Shown: positions 44,650-56,210 of the stretch, piece by piece | How positions within the stretch are numbered: position 1 is the stretch's first letter | Layout of the letters: every line of letters begins with the position of its first letter | Source: Hyaloscypha bicolor E | Lineage: Eukaryota > Ascomycota > Leotiomycetes > Helotiales > Hyaloscyphaceae | Length of the DNA: 64,000 nucleotides | Assembly: GCF_002865645.1 (NCBI RefSeq) | Contig: NW_020194638.1 | Span: forward strand, 372,001-436,000 | Direction: 5' to 3' | Position numbers and translations under genes: made by a program | The notes under the pieces: model-generated | Databases searched by the model: none | The model's input: the letters and a program-made list of their open reading frames with translations, nothing else | Told to the model about the DNA's origin: nothing

Positions 44650-46710
44650 GGCTTTCCGAATGGAAAACGCCCTCTAAACGTTCGATATTTGATCCTTCGC
44701 CGCAGGTAAAGGGTCTTATTGCCTAGTTCTTTTGTAATATCCATACGACTAATACCAATATACTTACCAACCTCCGGAGCTTAGGATATGATATTCCTAA
44801 TCTACGACTATTATAATAAGCTCGCCGGGCTATAGGCCTTCGACATCGAATACTTAATTTGCAAGTTAAGCTAGAAAAGGAGTAACTTCGCTATATCCTC
44901 AAGTAATATATAGTAGATAAAGGCCTATAAGGTAATACTAGAAGTTATGGCTGCCGGCTTCTATATACTTATCTTAACTCCCTAGGGGATGGCCAGAAGT
45001 TTTCTAGGAATAGAATAGCTTCTATAATATAGGAAATTAATCCAGAAAGTATATAATATTACTTGGAAGAGATAAAGGCAACTAGGGAGGAATATAATAT
45101 TTATGGGCCGAACTTTATTTAGTCTATTAATAGCTATTACAAGGTAAGTATAGTATATACTTAACTTCAAAAATCATTATCTCAATAACTACTAATCCGT
45201 TTACTTAGCTACAATTTTATAGGATTAAGATATATACTAGTATTAATGCCTATTTACGGTTTATACCTTGGATTTATATTAGAATCTCAAATAGTTATGC
45301 TATAAGTAGTAGTATTTCCTAATTCGGTATAAATATATCCCCTTAAAAATGCCAAAATTTACTTAGTTATAATTCCGGCTATATAATTCTATAGTATTAT
45401 AGAGAACTAGTTATTTGAAAAACCCTTAATTTAGGCGATAAATCCCCTGAATCTCTATACCATATTCTTCTTTAGGCTAATTAATATTATACTAATATAT
45501 ACTTACTTATACTACTTTCCAGGTTACTATCCTAGTATAATACCTTGACTTAGTAGACGAAATAGAGGTTATTCCGCTCTATATTCGATTGGATAAAGGA
45601 TATGAAATACCCATAGTTACTAATGCCTATTATATCCTCTATAAAGTAACGTATTAAACAAAAAGTATTAATCCATATTAGTTCTCAGATCTCTATTAGT
45701 TCGGGACTAGTATAGCTAATTAACGAATTAAGATATAGTAGGGGCAAGTTGTAAAGGTAATTTATCTATACTAATCCCATATAGATTTATTTAATTAGCT
45801 AATATTATATAAGGCATACTAAATAAATAGAAGATATTTTTCAAGTAACTATACTCTCAAAGGCTTTACTCCCGTAAACTTCTCCCTGACTATATTACTA
45901 TGCTTTTCGTCTATTTACCTATTATACGGGAGCAAACTAAGGAGTTCGTCCGGATTTGGAATATCTATTTAATTAGGAAATAGCCTAATTATCTATATAT
46001 TATCCCTGGTCAACTATTCCAGAACTATATATTTTCAGAGCAGATAGGGGTCAGGGACTACGGGATTCCTATTAATATTAATAAACTAAACGAGCTATAT
46101 AAAGGATATACTAGCTATAATAAAGATATATATTTACCGGAGGTTATACTTGAGTAGTATAAGCAAGAGCTTAAGAATATCGGCTTTATATTCCCAATTA
46201 CGGAGTCTATACGTAACTCGAATAGGAATCTAAACTACCTGAGTATATATATATATCTAAGGGAGTTAATTAGTAACTACCTAATTAATATAAAGAATAC
46301 TCGTCCAAAGCTAGGGCTTTTATTATTACCTAAGAATATATATAATTGGAATCTATTACCAGAGATAGCTATGGGACTAGAAAAGGTAAGGCTAAAGGAT
46401 TATAATAATCAAGATAGTATTTAGTTTATTAATAAAGGGAGAGATACTAGCTATAGAAATGAAGATCTCACCTATATTGGCTCTGATAATAAAGCAGAGG
46501 TTAAAGATAATATAGAGGATACTAGATTTACTATAGATAGTATTACTTTTAATAGGGCAAATAGTAATTGGGTTATAAATAGTCAAGAGTATAGACAGTT
46601 TATAGATAATAGATATATATCTGAGCCTGAAGCAGAGAAAAAGAATAATCTAGAAATTTCTCCTGTAAATATTAGTCGGTTTATCCGGCCTCAGAGAGGC
46701 TAAATAGGGA
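44650..46710 (+). pseudogene. Integrase-core (DDE) transposase remnant
   Basis: Collinear remnants, with stops where CAA, CAG or TGG are expected: near 45690-45760 D-L-Y-x-FGTSIAN-x-RI followed by two adjacent stops and GQVVK (family form FGTSTANQRIE.WWGQL.K), near 45860-45970 LYSRKLLPDYITMLFVYLPI, REQTKEFVRIWNIYLIRK, then PGQLFQNYIFSEQIGVRDYG. An upstream piece near 44780-44860 (LRSLGYDIPNLRLL) could be the DNA-binding helix part. This matches, from memory, integrase-core proteins seen in fungal and animal genomes. The stop pattern (C to T, G to A) indicates RIP. Confidence 0.6.
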
Positions 46711-47499
46711 CATATTAATATATATTCTAAAGAAAGAACTAGCTAAAAACATTAATTTTTGGTAAAGCAATTAATTATAGAAGCTAATAGTAGTCTGCTT
46801 AATTAGTTAAATTCATATAGTTACAGGTGGTTTAATATTAAAAGGTTATATAATTTACCTTATTAGAAAATCGACCCTTGCCCCTTTATTTTTCATACCC
46901 CCTATAATTATTTTATTGACTTGTTATTTTAGTAATAAGAAGTCTATAGTATAGATCAAATTCTCCGTTAATACTAGCTCTATTAAATTAATAGTTCTTG
47001 AGAACTTTTGAAGTAATTACAAGATATATTTAGTGAAAATGTCTCTTTTCATATAGAATTTAGTTTCCCCCCCTTAATTTCTATAGCCCCTTACTTAATA
47101 TTCTATAGCCCCTAGTATAGGAAACCATAGTTTATATAGGAATAATACTAGAGATAAATAAAATATATCCGAATTTAACTTATACTAAGGGGCATCCCTT
47201 ATAGTCCTTCTATTTACTCCTTTTTATATATTAGTAATATGCCACTATTAATAACCTCCAAAATAAGTCTCTAATATATAAATTCCCTAGGGAAAAAGTT
47301 ATAGGGATATAGGCTAAAGGATTAAAATAATATTAATATATTATAGTTCTATCCTATTATTTGACTTTATACTACCATTTACTAAACTATAGATTTATTA
47401 GCTATACCCTTCTTCTAATATTTAATTATAAATCAGATCCTTATTATATTATTCCCAAATGTTTTTAATAGATAATCTCAATCTATAGAACTCTTATTT

Positions 47500-49212
47500 T
47501 ATACGGGAGGTACTATACCCCCTCTCTATAGTAAAGTATCTACTATATGGTATAATTAACCCAGCTACTCCTCCTCCTGCTTCTATTACTCCTACTTTAA
47601 CTATACCGACTATTATATTAGATAGTATACCATTTTCTAGTCAAACTCAACTTCAGAATACTACCGCCCAGCTATTAAGAGATTAAGGGATTAATATCTT
47701 AGCTAATTCCTATCCTTTTTACTATTTTCCGGATATAGATCTCTTAGAGGAGGTCCTTGAATCAGAAGTATATAAGAGGAGACAGCAGGCTAAGCTCGAG
47801 CGTTTAGAGCAATTACATAGTAATTTCTATTAGGAAGCTCAGGGCGAAAGTGTATATCTATCTATTTAACTCCTATATTAATACTAATTTTATTAGGTTT
47901 AGCCCTTAAAAGGGGTAAAGCCCTTGGTTCCCTTACTCTCGGCCAGGGGGTATATATAAGGGCTTTTAGTAAGGGTAAATCGCTAATTCCTCCTGTTTCT
48001 ATTATTGAAAAATAATATAAGGTCCTTATTTCTATTATATTATATATATATAAAATAGAAGAACTAGAGAGTAGCTTTATTAGGAGGAGTATACCTGTTT
48101 TAACTATAAAGAAGTTCCTTAGCTTAGAAGAGTATCGGGAGGCTTAAAATATTTAAATTAAGCTATAGATAGTAGAATAGTTTAATATATATATAAAGCT
48201 TATTTATAGAAATATATACCTCTTTACTAATATAGTACTTTATTATAGTCAAGAACTATTATATAAGGAGTTTGCTATATATTTAGCTAAGGCTTTTTTA
48301 TTATTAATTCCGTTACTTAAAGACTAGGAGCTTAATTAATAGATTACAATCTTGGAATATATAAATGGGGTATCTTTTGTTACTAAAGTAAGCTATTATT
48401 TATTAGTATCCTAATATAATTAGTACTAATATAATCAGGTATAGCCAAAGAATAAAAACAAGAGGATTAACCATATAACTAATCTAATATATAGAGCTAA
48501 AAATACTATTAATGGCTTATTATCCCACTTTAGCCAATCAAATAAAAGAATACTAAAGTATATTTATCTTGTATTTAATTAAGATATTAATAAAATTCAG
48601 GCAAGAGATAACGAGATTCAGGATAAGTATAAAAGAAGGGATAGAGAGATGCCTTACCTCCTAGATTTTAGCCCCCTATTAGGAGACTCTCCCGATATTA
48701 CCCCTAATATAGTATCTATATCTATAGTTATATCTACGGCATCTTCTTTACCTGCTTTGACTCCTAATTAACAGATCGAAGCTATATGGGAGAAGGTTAC
48801 TCCTTTAAAGAATTAGTCAGATAACGACCTGAATTCTAACGATTTTAATTCAGACAACGATATGCCTATACTAGAAGCTAGAATTACGGTTTCTCCTGCT
48901 CCTGCTCCTACTCCTGATCCTACTCCTGCTCCTGCTCCTGCTCCTGCTTCTATACCTAGTAAGTTAATAGATTTAAATATACTAGTAGATCTGACGTTTT
49001 TACTAGCGTTTGCTCCCGCTCCCGCTCCACCTACTTAATGTCCTCTGAAGTCTATATTAAAGAGGAAGCGGGAGGTAATTATATCAAGCGATGACGATGA
49101 TAATTCAGATCTTGACGATGGAGAGAAGGAATTACCAGGGGATAGTGATTATAGGCCGGGGAATAGGCGTAGGGATAATCGGGGGCAGTTCAAAAAAGCG
49201 AGAACAGAGTAA
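47500..49212 (+). pseudogene. Second transposon ORF remnant, Pro/Ala repeat and acidic tail
   Basis: A decayed plus-strand frame includes DIDLLEEVLESEVYKRRQQ near 47740-47800 and, at 48800-49212, an acidic segment, a (Pro-Ala)n repeat encoded by CCTGCTCCTGCT units at 48893-48957, then KSILKRKREVIISSDDDDNS and a basic end RRRDNRGQFKKARTE before TAA. Stops interrupt it elsewhere. It may be an accessory protein of the element; no domain recognised. Confidence 0.45.
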
Positions 49213-50467
49213 TACTACTGGATATATTTGACTATAATACATGGGAGTTGCGTATTTGGCCATAATTAGGTGTGTTTTCTATATAAAATGTGGCCATTAA
49301 ATAAATCGCGATTCATTATAATTTTGATTTTGCGAAAAAAATTATAGTTGCAGCATCGTCGCTAAATCAGCCCGTACAACGGCGAATGTCGCCCAATCGA
49401 ATGCGGACCTGATGAAATTCTTATCGACGGCGATTGTGTCGCAGCACCATGCAAGCCTCCAGCAGTTCTGACGAGGGGCACATGCAAAGTACCACGATGT
49501 CCGAAGGGATCCATCCGAAACGGTGATATATGTACCAGCCCATGCCCGCCTGGGCAGATTTTTCAGGACGAGATACGCACATGTATACGCTTCGGCAAAC
49601 AATGTCCGAAAGGGCTAGTTCGATTCAGCAACGACGATGAATATACTTCGCTTTGTCAAGATGAAGAAATGCTCGTCGACGATGAATGTATCTGCCAAGC
49701 TGGAAAGCAAAGATCTCCAATTTCAATGCTTTGCGAAGACATTGCCCCAGATCTCCCTACCACAGACCCTGTAACATGGCTTTCGGGAATAACAACCGGT
49801 AAGTCAAACGCGAAATTTCAATCAAGATACAATACTAACTTCAGATCCAGGCAAATGCTACACCCTCACCTTCGAAAATGGACAGAACTTTGGCTACCAC
49901 GAAGCCTTCGGTTTCTACACGGCCTCTTCAGACCACCAATTCAGCAAATTCCAAGTCTGCCCCAACGAAATCTGCTCTCCAGGCCGAGAACTCGAAGCCG
50001 GGGACTACTTCAACCTGCAAGAGATCTACGGCGAACTTCCACCCACATCAAAAGAGAAGAAAAGAATCTTCGTCAACAACGCCAATGACGGCGCGTACAT
50101 GACCCGCACGCCGGAGTACTGGGAGAGCGGCAATTTTGTGATTACCAAGAGGCCCGGTGGGAAGTACTGTTTGGGGGGGTTTCGGTATGATGATCGTGTG
50201 GGCTCGGGTGCTGGGATTGGCTTGACTTATGAGGCTGGGAGTGTGGGCGCTACGATGCTGCCGCGCGATGATCAGGCTTGTGTTGTGATGGCGCTGACGG
50301 AGGTTCCTTGCGATATTCGTGCTGAAGCGGCGAATTGTATTGGGGGCAACATGACAGCGGCTGCTGCATCGCCTCCTCCTGGCGGCAGCGGCGTTTTGAA
50401 TGCTAGCATGCCTATTGACGGCAGTGGAGCGCCCGGCTATCCACCTGGTTATCGAGGCCCAATCTAG

Positions 50468-51266
50468 GAGAATCGAGTAGGTTGGGAAGGTTCGCTTCTT
50501 TTATTTCTTCGAGTTTTGGTTGGAGTCCAAGTCTTCTTCGTGGAGTGGGGATAATGCACGTATTAGAATCAAACATCCGGCTTTCATTAGTAAAATATAA
50601 TCTCATCTCACATATATCATGCTGCTGTTGTGACGCGCTCCATTTCAGACAGCTCGAGCCTGTGTTGATATTGCTATCATCACTGTGGGCCCCCCTTCCC
50701 AACCGAAATTTGGCGTGGGACTTATGTAACTAAATGAGCTTGTACTTGGCGACAAAAGACAGCGGCCTATATGGATTAGGTGTTTGCTCAACCGGCGGGA
50801 CTTTCGCCAGCATTATTGGGGACTGTTCGTTCTTGTCGATTGTTGCCTTTTGTTTCATTTTTATATATTTTTTTGTTTACAGCCAGCTTCCTTGCGGTAT
50901 ATGTGTCTACGTCGGGCTGGCTCTTAGAAAGGAACCAAGCTTTTCTGCATTTTCATATAGCAACTTCGCGTCCCTTTATTTACGCATGAGCTCTTAAAAT
51001 CCTCCCTTGTTCTAATAACGATATTTCAAACTTCTAAAACAACTACTTTATATATCTTTAAATTAGTAGTATAAGTTTATTGAGAGGCTTTGAATACAAA
51101 TATTGCTTTGAAATAAGCCTTGGATCATTGTGGAAAGGCTGGTATCTTGAAGTGTTCCAGCGAATAAGCGAAGGAAGGTTCTGAGAACGGGACCTGATGG
51201 GAATGCACTCGCCTAGAGTCCGCTAAGATTGCAGTGCTTCCGAGCCTCATTTGTGACACTACTAGT
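50468..51266. other. No gene seen
   Basis: 3' flank of the split gene; ORFs near 50734-50997 are hydrophobic but incoherent. Confidence 0.45.
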
Positions 51267-51428
51267 GGAAGCAAGCCGACGAATAAACCAGGATTCAAAG
51301 CCTTCGTCTGCACTAAAATTGCAGTGAAAATGGAGTGAGTGGGCATGGAACCACAACGTAGAGGCAAGCCGACGAATCAACCGGTGATTCCAAAGCGTTC
51401 GTCCGTGCTAAAATTGCAGTACAAATGC
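51216..51428. repeat. Direct repeat, about 93-bp period
   Basis: GCAAGCCGACGAAT.AACC is found at 51271 and 51364, and each copy continues through GATTC.AAAGC.TTCGTC..CTAAAATTGCAGT..AAATG. A partial third copy (GTCCGCTAAGATTGCAGTGC) precedes at 51219. No ORF; origin unknown. Confidence 0.75.
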
Positions 51429-52011
51429 AAGACGTTTATTACCACATGGGGAACAGGGCGTCACGCCCGGCTTCCACACCCACAAAACAACTCTCTCTCT
51501 CCAATCCCAAGTTCAAACGACAGTGCAAAGATTTGTTGTTATTGCCGAAATTCCGATCAGATCCAAACAACATGCACGGCACCCTAAACTGAAGTAAAAA
51601 AACCTTGCCTTCGAAGCAAACTGCACGTCTGGATCAGCTCTTCATCTGATAGGAAATGAGGGTCATGGATGCTCGCAAAGTAAGGAGTTGCAGGTATCAA
51701 GCCAGCGAAGCAGAACGAGAAAGGAGAGTATGGAAAACAAACAGCCTTGCTGTACATCAAGACAAGCCAGGTTCCAAAGGGGGTTGGGAGTTGGGAAGGC
51801 AAATCACAAGGCACGCTGGGACCAAGATGGGAAGTTGTTGTATTTAAGAGCAATATATTCACGTTCGCAATAACTACAAAAAAAGACTTTTGCCTTTCGA
51901 TCACACAATTTAACTCATTGCGTTGCAAAATCCAGCCATAGCGTCCCTTATCAACAAGTAAGAAGCACCTTCAAACGCCTGCAGAGATTACCAATCCCCA
52001 AGTCCATCAAC

Positions 52012-53529
52012 TTACGCAGCAGCAGCAACGGCCGCCTGACTAACAATAGCAGCCTGCGCTAAGTTCTCCGCCGGCTGAGCAGGATGCACACCCACACGCT
52101 CCTTGCTCAAGAGATCTACAAGCAGCTGGTTAGGCTTGTTGGTGCCAGCACCAGCAGGGTAGACGGCCTGGTTCTTCTTGTAGCGCTGCACGTTCTCGAT
52201 GTACATGTCGAAGAGGTACGCGGAGTCCATGGGTCCACCTTTAGCTTCAGGGTGGAATTGCGTGGAGAAGATGGGGCGGGTTTTGTGGATCATGCCTGTA
52301 GAAGGGTTAGTGGGAAGGTATATGGAGGGTAGGTGAGGGAACATACCTTCGTTGGAGCCATCGTTAAGGTTAACAAAGTACTCTTTGAATTCCGCGGGAA
52401 GGGTCGGTGTATCGACGGCGTAGCCGTGGTTCTGGGACGTGATTTGGCATTGTCCAGTCGTCAAGTCCAAAGCAGGGATATTGTGGGCACGGTTTCCGTA
52501 CTTGAGCTTGATGGTTCGGGCACCAGCTGCGAGAGCGAGGAGTTGATGGCCAAGACAGATACCCATGACAGGAACCTGAGAGGATTCCATGAGGCGGGAC
52601 AAATGGTAGACTGTCTCCTGGCAATGGGTTGGGTCACCGGGGCCGTTGGAGATGAAGACGCCGTCGAAGTGGTGGGAGACTTTGTGGATAGGGAAGTCGT
52701 AGGGGAAGACTGTGACGCTTGCTCCTCTGCCGACCAAGCTGCGAAGAATGTTCTCCTTGACACCGCAGTCGATGACTGCAATGTGCATGTCTCCGCTCGT
52801 GGAACTGACGTGGAATGGTGCCTTGGTGCTGACTTTCTTGACCAGGTTGATTTGCTCGGGGTCGATGAAAGCTTCATCCTGATCGGCATCGTACTCCTCT
52901 CCGATGGTGATCCGAGCCAATGAAGATCCAACTTCCCGCAAGTGAGTGACAATGGCACGAGTGTCGACGCCAGAGATGGCAGGAACGCCCTCACGAGCAC
53001 ACCATTCGCTCAAGCTCTCAACAGCAGTCCAGTGACTGTACTTCTCAGCGTAATCCGCAACAACAACACCCACACACTGAATGTTGGGCGACTCGAAGTA
53101 TTTCAGCAATCCATGTTCGTCTCGGGCAGAGGATGGAACACCATAGTTGCCGATAAGCGGTTGCGTGAAGACGAGAATCTGTCCACGGTACGAAGGATCG
53201 GTCATCGACTCGGGGTATCCAACAAGAGAGGTCGTGAAGACTGCCTCGCCAGAAATGTTCGACTTGGCGCCAAAAGACTTGCCGTGGAAGACTGGACCAT
53301 CCTAGAAAAAGCAAAATCAGCCAGAAGTTCTGCTACCCCGCCAATTGTCTCATACCCTGATTGTGAATGTAGCTCGGTCGTGGGAGATGGGTGTGGCTTT
53401 ATGACGAGTCGCTGGCATGGCACGGCCAGCGCTGCCTTCGACGGTGGCTAGAAACCGGGCTTGCTGGGCAATTCGGTTGTGGATACCTGCCGGCTTGAAG
53501 GCCGCAGGCTTGACGAATCGTGCAAACAT
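52012..53529 (-). CDS. arg-2: Carbamoyl-phosphate synthase, arginine-specific small subunit
   Basis: The glutamine amidotransferase subunit (CPA1/arg-2) of mitochondrial arginine-specific carbamoyl-phosphate synthase; it releases ammonia from glutamine for the large subunit. Exons are 53529-53356, 53301-52347 and 52295-52012. The 51-nt intron 52346-52296 is a multiple of three without stops, so reading straight through would add 17 residues, but GTATGT..CAG and the family sequence [10 protein letters not shown] support splicing. The N-terminus [15 protein letters not shown] is basic and Ala-rich, a mitochondrial presequence. The amidotransferase nucleophile lies in [12 protein letters not shown] and the His/Glu pair in [11 protein letters not shown]. 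Translation is probably repressed by arginine through the uORF at 53901-53580. Confidence 0.96.
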
Positions 53530-53579
53530 GTTGAAGGGTAGTTCGAATTGGAGGTAGTGGTTGGATTATCGAAAGCGTT

Positions 53580-53901
53580 TCAGTTTACTGAAGCTTTCCA
53601 GATGTGATCTGCATGGCGGGATTAGTTTTGGCGGTGAGCGAGGGGAAGGGGCCATTCGGACCTGAAATATAATCCTGCGGCGCGTTAGCAGAGGCACTCA
53701 TGATTGAATAGCATACAGAAGACACAGAAGGAGACAATTTGAAGGCGAGAGGGGAAATTGAGGGCATCGTCTTCGTGTGACGTTGAGCGGGGAAGATCAA
53801 CCAGACCCGAGATAACGACGATGATGTGACTCAAGCAAAGAGTGCAGCTTCCTGCTGTCAATACATACCTGGGACGTGAAGACTGACGGGCGCCCACTCA
53901 T
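53580..53901 (-). promoter_or_regulatory. Arginine attenuator peptide uORF, split by two introns
   Basis: The uORF starts at the ATG at 53901 and encodes MSGRPSVFTSQ (53901-53869). A 194-nt intron (GTATGT..CAG, 53868-53675) follows, then DYIS plus one base (53674-53662), a 53-nt intron (GTCCGA..CAG with a CTAAT branch-like site, 53661-53609), and DHIWKASVN with TGA at 53582-53580. The 24-residue spliced peptide matches the Neurospora arg-2 attenuator (SVFTSQDYLSDHLW core), which stalls ribosomes when arginine is abundant. Its stop is 50 nt before the main ATG. Retaining the second intron would give a different 40-residue peptide. Confidence 0.85.
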
Positions 53902-54746
53902 ACGCGCGACTGGTTCTCTCTTTACTGTTGAGGCAGGAAGAAGAGGAGTTTTGTTCGAATTGGGTGGAGTATGGTGAGAATTTTGGGCAGAGGTTGTTGG
54001 TGGATGCTCGTGCAAATCGGAGGTGAGGGCACCAGCGACTGTAGCGCGGCCTGTGATTGGGTGACAGCGTGACGAAGGCGGGGCAGAAAACCTTGAAGGC
54101 GAGAAATTCTTAAGCGACGACTGCAGAGAAGACCACCAGATGATGCAGAATTACACACCGGGCCAATGCAAAGGAGGGACTTGTCCGTTCCTATGCGCAA
54201 GTCTCTGCTATTAGAGCGACTTCGGTTTGGCACAATGGGCACTTGTCACGGGTATGTTGACGCTGTGCAGAATTTGCTGGCCCATGCAGCTTGAGAATTT
54301 TTGCGTGCCTGGCTGACCAGAAGGCGAGAGGCACGTGTGGGACAGGAGGCGAGTGGAACCAGGGGTATGGCGGGGTAGTTTGGATTTTTCTTTTGCCTAT
54401 GATAAATGAGGACGCATATTTGTGTGTTTGAGAACGTCAGAGTAGACTGTAAATAGTGTAGAGTGTTGTCCTGGAGTGTATATCTCTTCTGCTGGAGTGG
54501 AAACAAAGATTGGCTAGCTTTGTTGAAGACGTTGCAGCCTCCAGATGGCAGAGACAAAGGATTCGATATCGGATAGTAAGGGATGACTCTCGAAGGCGAC
54601 TGTGAATTATTGAAGCTCTAGGAGGCATTCTGTGATGCCAATGTCGCCGAGTATGCCAGAAAATGGCCTGGCGTTGATCTATAGCCATGCGTTCCCCGAA
54701 CCCATTCCATCGTATTTACACCTCGAGCCCTATACTGTACACTCTA
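53902..54746. other. No gene seen; intergenic
   Basis: 5' leader and promoter of the CPS gene, and the 3' flank of ETF-beta. ORFs present are shadows. Confidence 0.5.
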
Positions 54747-55897
54747 TCATATCGCACCCAACTCCTTCAGCTTCGCAATCATCCCGTCAACATCCTCCAC
54801 TTTTCCGCCTCCTTTCCGTGGTGGTGGTTCAATAACCTTCAGTGTCTTTAGTCTTTTCTCCAAGCTAACTCCCAACTCCTCCGCAGTAATCTTATCAATC
54901 TTCTTCTTTTTCGCCTTCATAATATTCGGCAGACTCGCGTATCGTGGCTCGTTCAATCGTAAATCGGTCGTTATAACCATTGGTAGTTGTGATCTAACCG
55001 TTTCTGCAGCCAATTAGCACTGAACTCCAAACACATGTATAAGGAAAGCAGCATACCAGTCCCACCATCAACCTCCTTCTCAACACTCACACCCCCTTCC
55101 CCAAAACTAACCTTACTCGCCTGCGTCGCCGCCCCCCACCCCATCAGCCCGGCAACAATCTGCCCCGTCTGCCCCGAATCATCATCAATGGACTGCTTCC
55201 CACACATCACCATATTGATTTTCTGCCAAGCCTCACATCAGCATTCATTTCTCCCCTCGAAACCCCCCGTTTCACCCATCCGGCCAAGCCAGGACATAAT
55301 GACAATTTGCATACCTCCTTCTCCACCAACCGCCTAATGATCTTGCCCACTGCCAGCGGCTCAACCTCCTCTCCATCCTTCACTTCCACAAATATCGATC
55401 GATCAGCACCCATCGCCATAGCCGTCCTCAGAACATCGACGGACTTGGGCGGGCCGATGGAGAGCGCGATGATCTCCTCGACACCGCCGGCATAGGATTT
55501 CTTCTCGCGGATACGCACGGATTCTTCGATGGAGAGCTCATCGAAGGGGTTCATGCTGTGCTTCACGCCCGCTGTCTCGATTGCGGTCTGCGCCTTGTTG
55601 ACGCGGGGTTTGACCTTTTTCTCCCCGTTAGCATCCCCTCTTGCACTCCTTCTCTCTCAATTCCTCCTTCATCTCTCTCACTCCCCCCAGTTACCCAGCC
55701 CCGAGACCAAGCCGCGTCGCTCCATCTTGTGCGAGGTTGCGAGCCTTCGGACTTGCGTGCAGGAAGGGGGGAGGAATGGAACAGGCTTTCAAATCGGGGA
55801 TTGGGAGCGCAATCAATTGAACAAGATTTGAGAAAGGGAGACGTACAGCATAATCAATAACCCTCTTAACAGGGACGAGAATTCGGAGGGCGGACAT
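54747..55897 (-). CDS. ETFB: Electron transfer flavoprotein subunit beta
   Basis: A mitochondrial matrix subunit that with ETF-alpha passes electrons from acyl-CoA dehydrogenases to ETF-ubiquinone oxidoreductase. Four exons: first [17 protein letters not shown] from 55897; second [20 protein letters not shown] through [19 protein letters not shown] and [20 protein letters not shown]; third [20 protein letters not shown]; fourth from about 55013, [20 protein letters not shown] and [11 protein letters not shown], ending LKELGAI at 54747. These match the ETF-beta signature ([25 protein letters not shown]). Intact; about 260 residues. Confidence 0.95.
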
Positions 55898-56210
55898 TGG
55901 CGTTGTGGTGGTCACTGTCCGTGAAGGAGAGGAAGACGTTGACGATAGGATTTGGATTTCGATTTGATCAAACAAAGCTCGATCGGCTCCCCACGGCTTT
56001 TTCTGCCGAGGTAATGGTATCACGTGACCAAACCCCTTCCCTTCCTGCTAGCTTCCTCCCTCGCTTTCCACTTTATTCGAAAGCTTTTAAACAGATTCAT
56101 GAGAATGGAAAGCTTCATATACTGCGTGATCCTATTCCATTCCGAATTCACTGTGGTATCTGGCATTCAATCGTGACAATACAATACAATTACAGTTCCC
56201 TCCTCGTCCG

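Larger units (their letters stand above)
44201..49377. mobile_element. 5,177-bp TIR transposon, RIP-degraded
   Basis: The TIRs are about 60 bp: the left begins GTACGGGCTCCTTTAAGGAC and continues GATGCTGCAACTATAATTTT, TTTTCGCAAAATCAAAATTA; the right is the inverse with a few mismatches. AAC flanks both ends (44198-44200 and 49378-49380), and removing element plus one AAC restores the host frame exactly (PMAN-GECR). The interior is AT-rich with decayed plus-strand ORFs (integrase-like, then an acidic Pro/Ala-repeat protein). TIRs plus a 3-bp duplication mark a DNA transposon; I cannot place its superfamily. Confidence 0.88.
43532..50467 (+). pseudogene. Secreted Cys-rich modular protein, split by transposon
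   Basis: A signal peptide (MKLLFLTLTLALYASA) starts a protein with repeated Cys-rich modules: CCPAGTKLMGNDTTAFDCCD, YECCPAGYTWDGNDC, CEPDMILNSEGFCVCPDG, CTSPCPPGQIFQDEIRTC. An in-frame TGA at 44009-44011 follows GQV; the same frame then continues to PDGSTPMAN at 44200, where a 5,177-bp element interrupts it. From 49381 the frame resumes with GECRPIECGPDE. An intron at 49799-49844 (GTAAGT..CAG) leads to a C-terminal globular domain (CYTLTFENGQNFGYHEAFGF, DYFNLQEIYGELP) and Pro/Gly-rich tail, ending TAG at 50465-50467. Dead as it stands. Family unknown; an extracellular adhesion or wall role is possible. Confidence 0.8.

Noticed and set aside
45861..46700. Treating AT-rich open stretches as a functional gene
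   Set aside because: Stops occur at former CAA, CAG and TGG positions throughout; it is a degraded remnant.
44201..49377. TA as the target duplication of the large element (Tc1/mariner-like)
   Set aside because: TA does flank at one-base offset, but the resulting empty site would shift the host frame, whereas AAC restores it exactly.
52333..53451. Plus-strand ORFs (169-196 codons) across the CPS gene
   Set aside because: They lie antisense to a highly conserved enzyme and encode nothing coherent.
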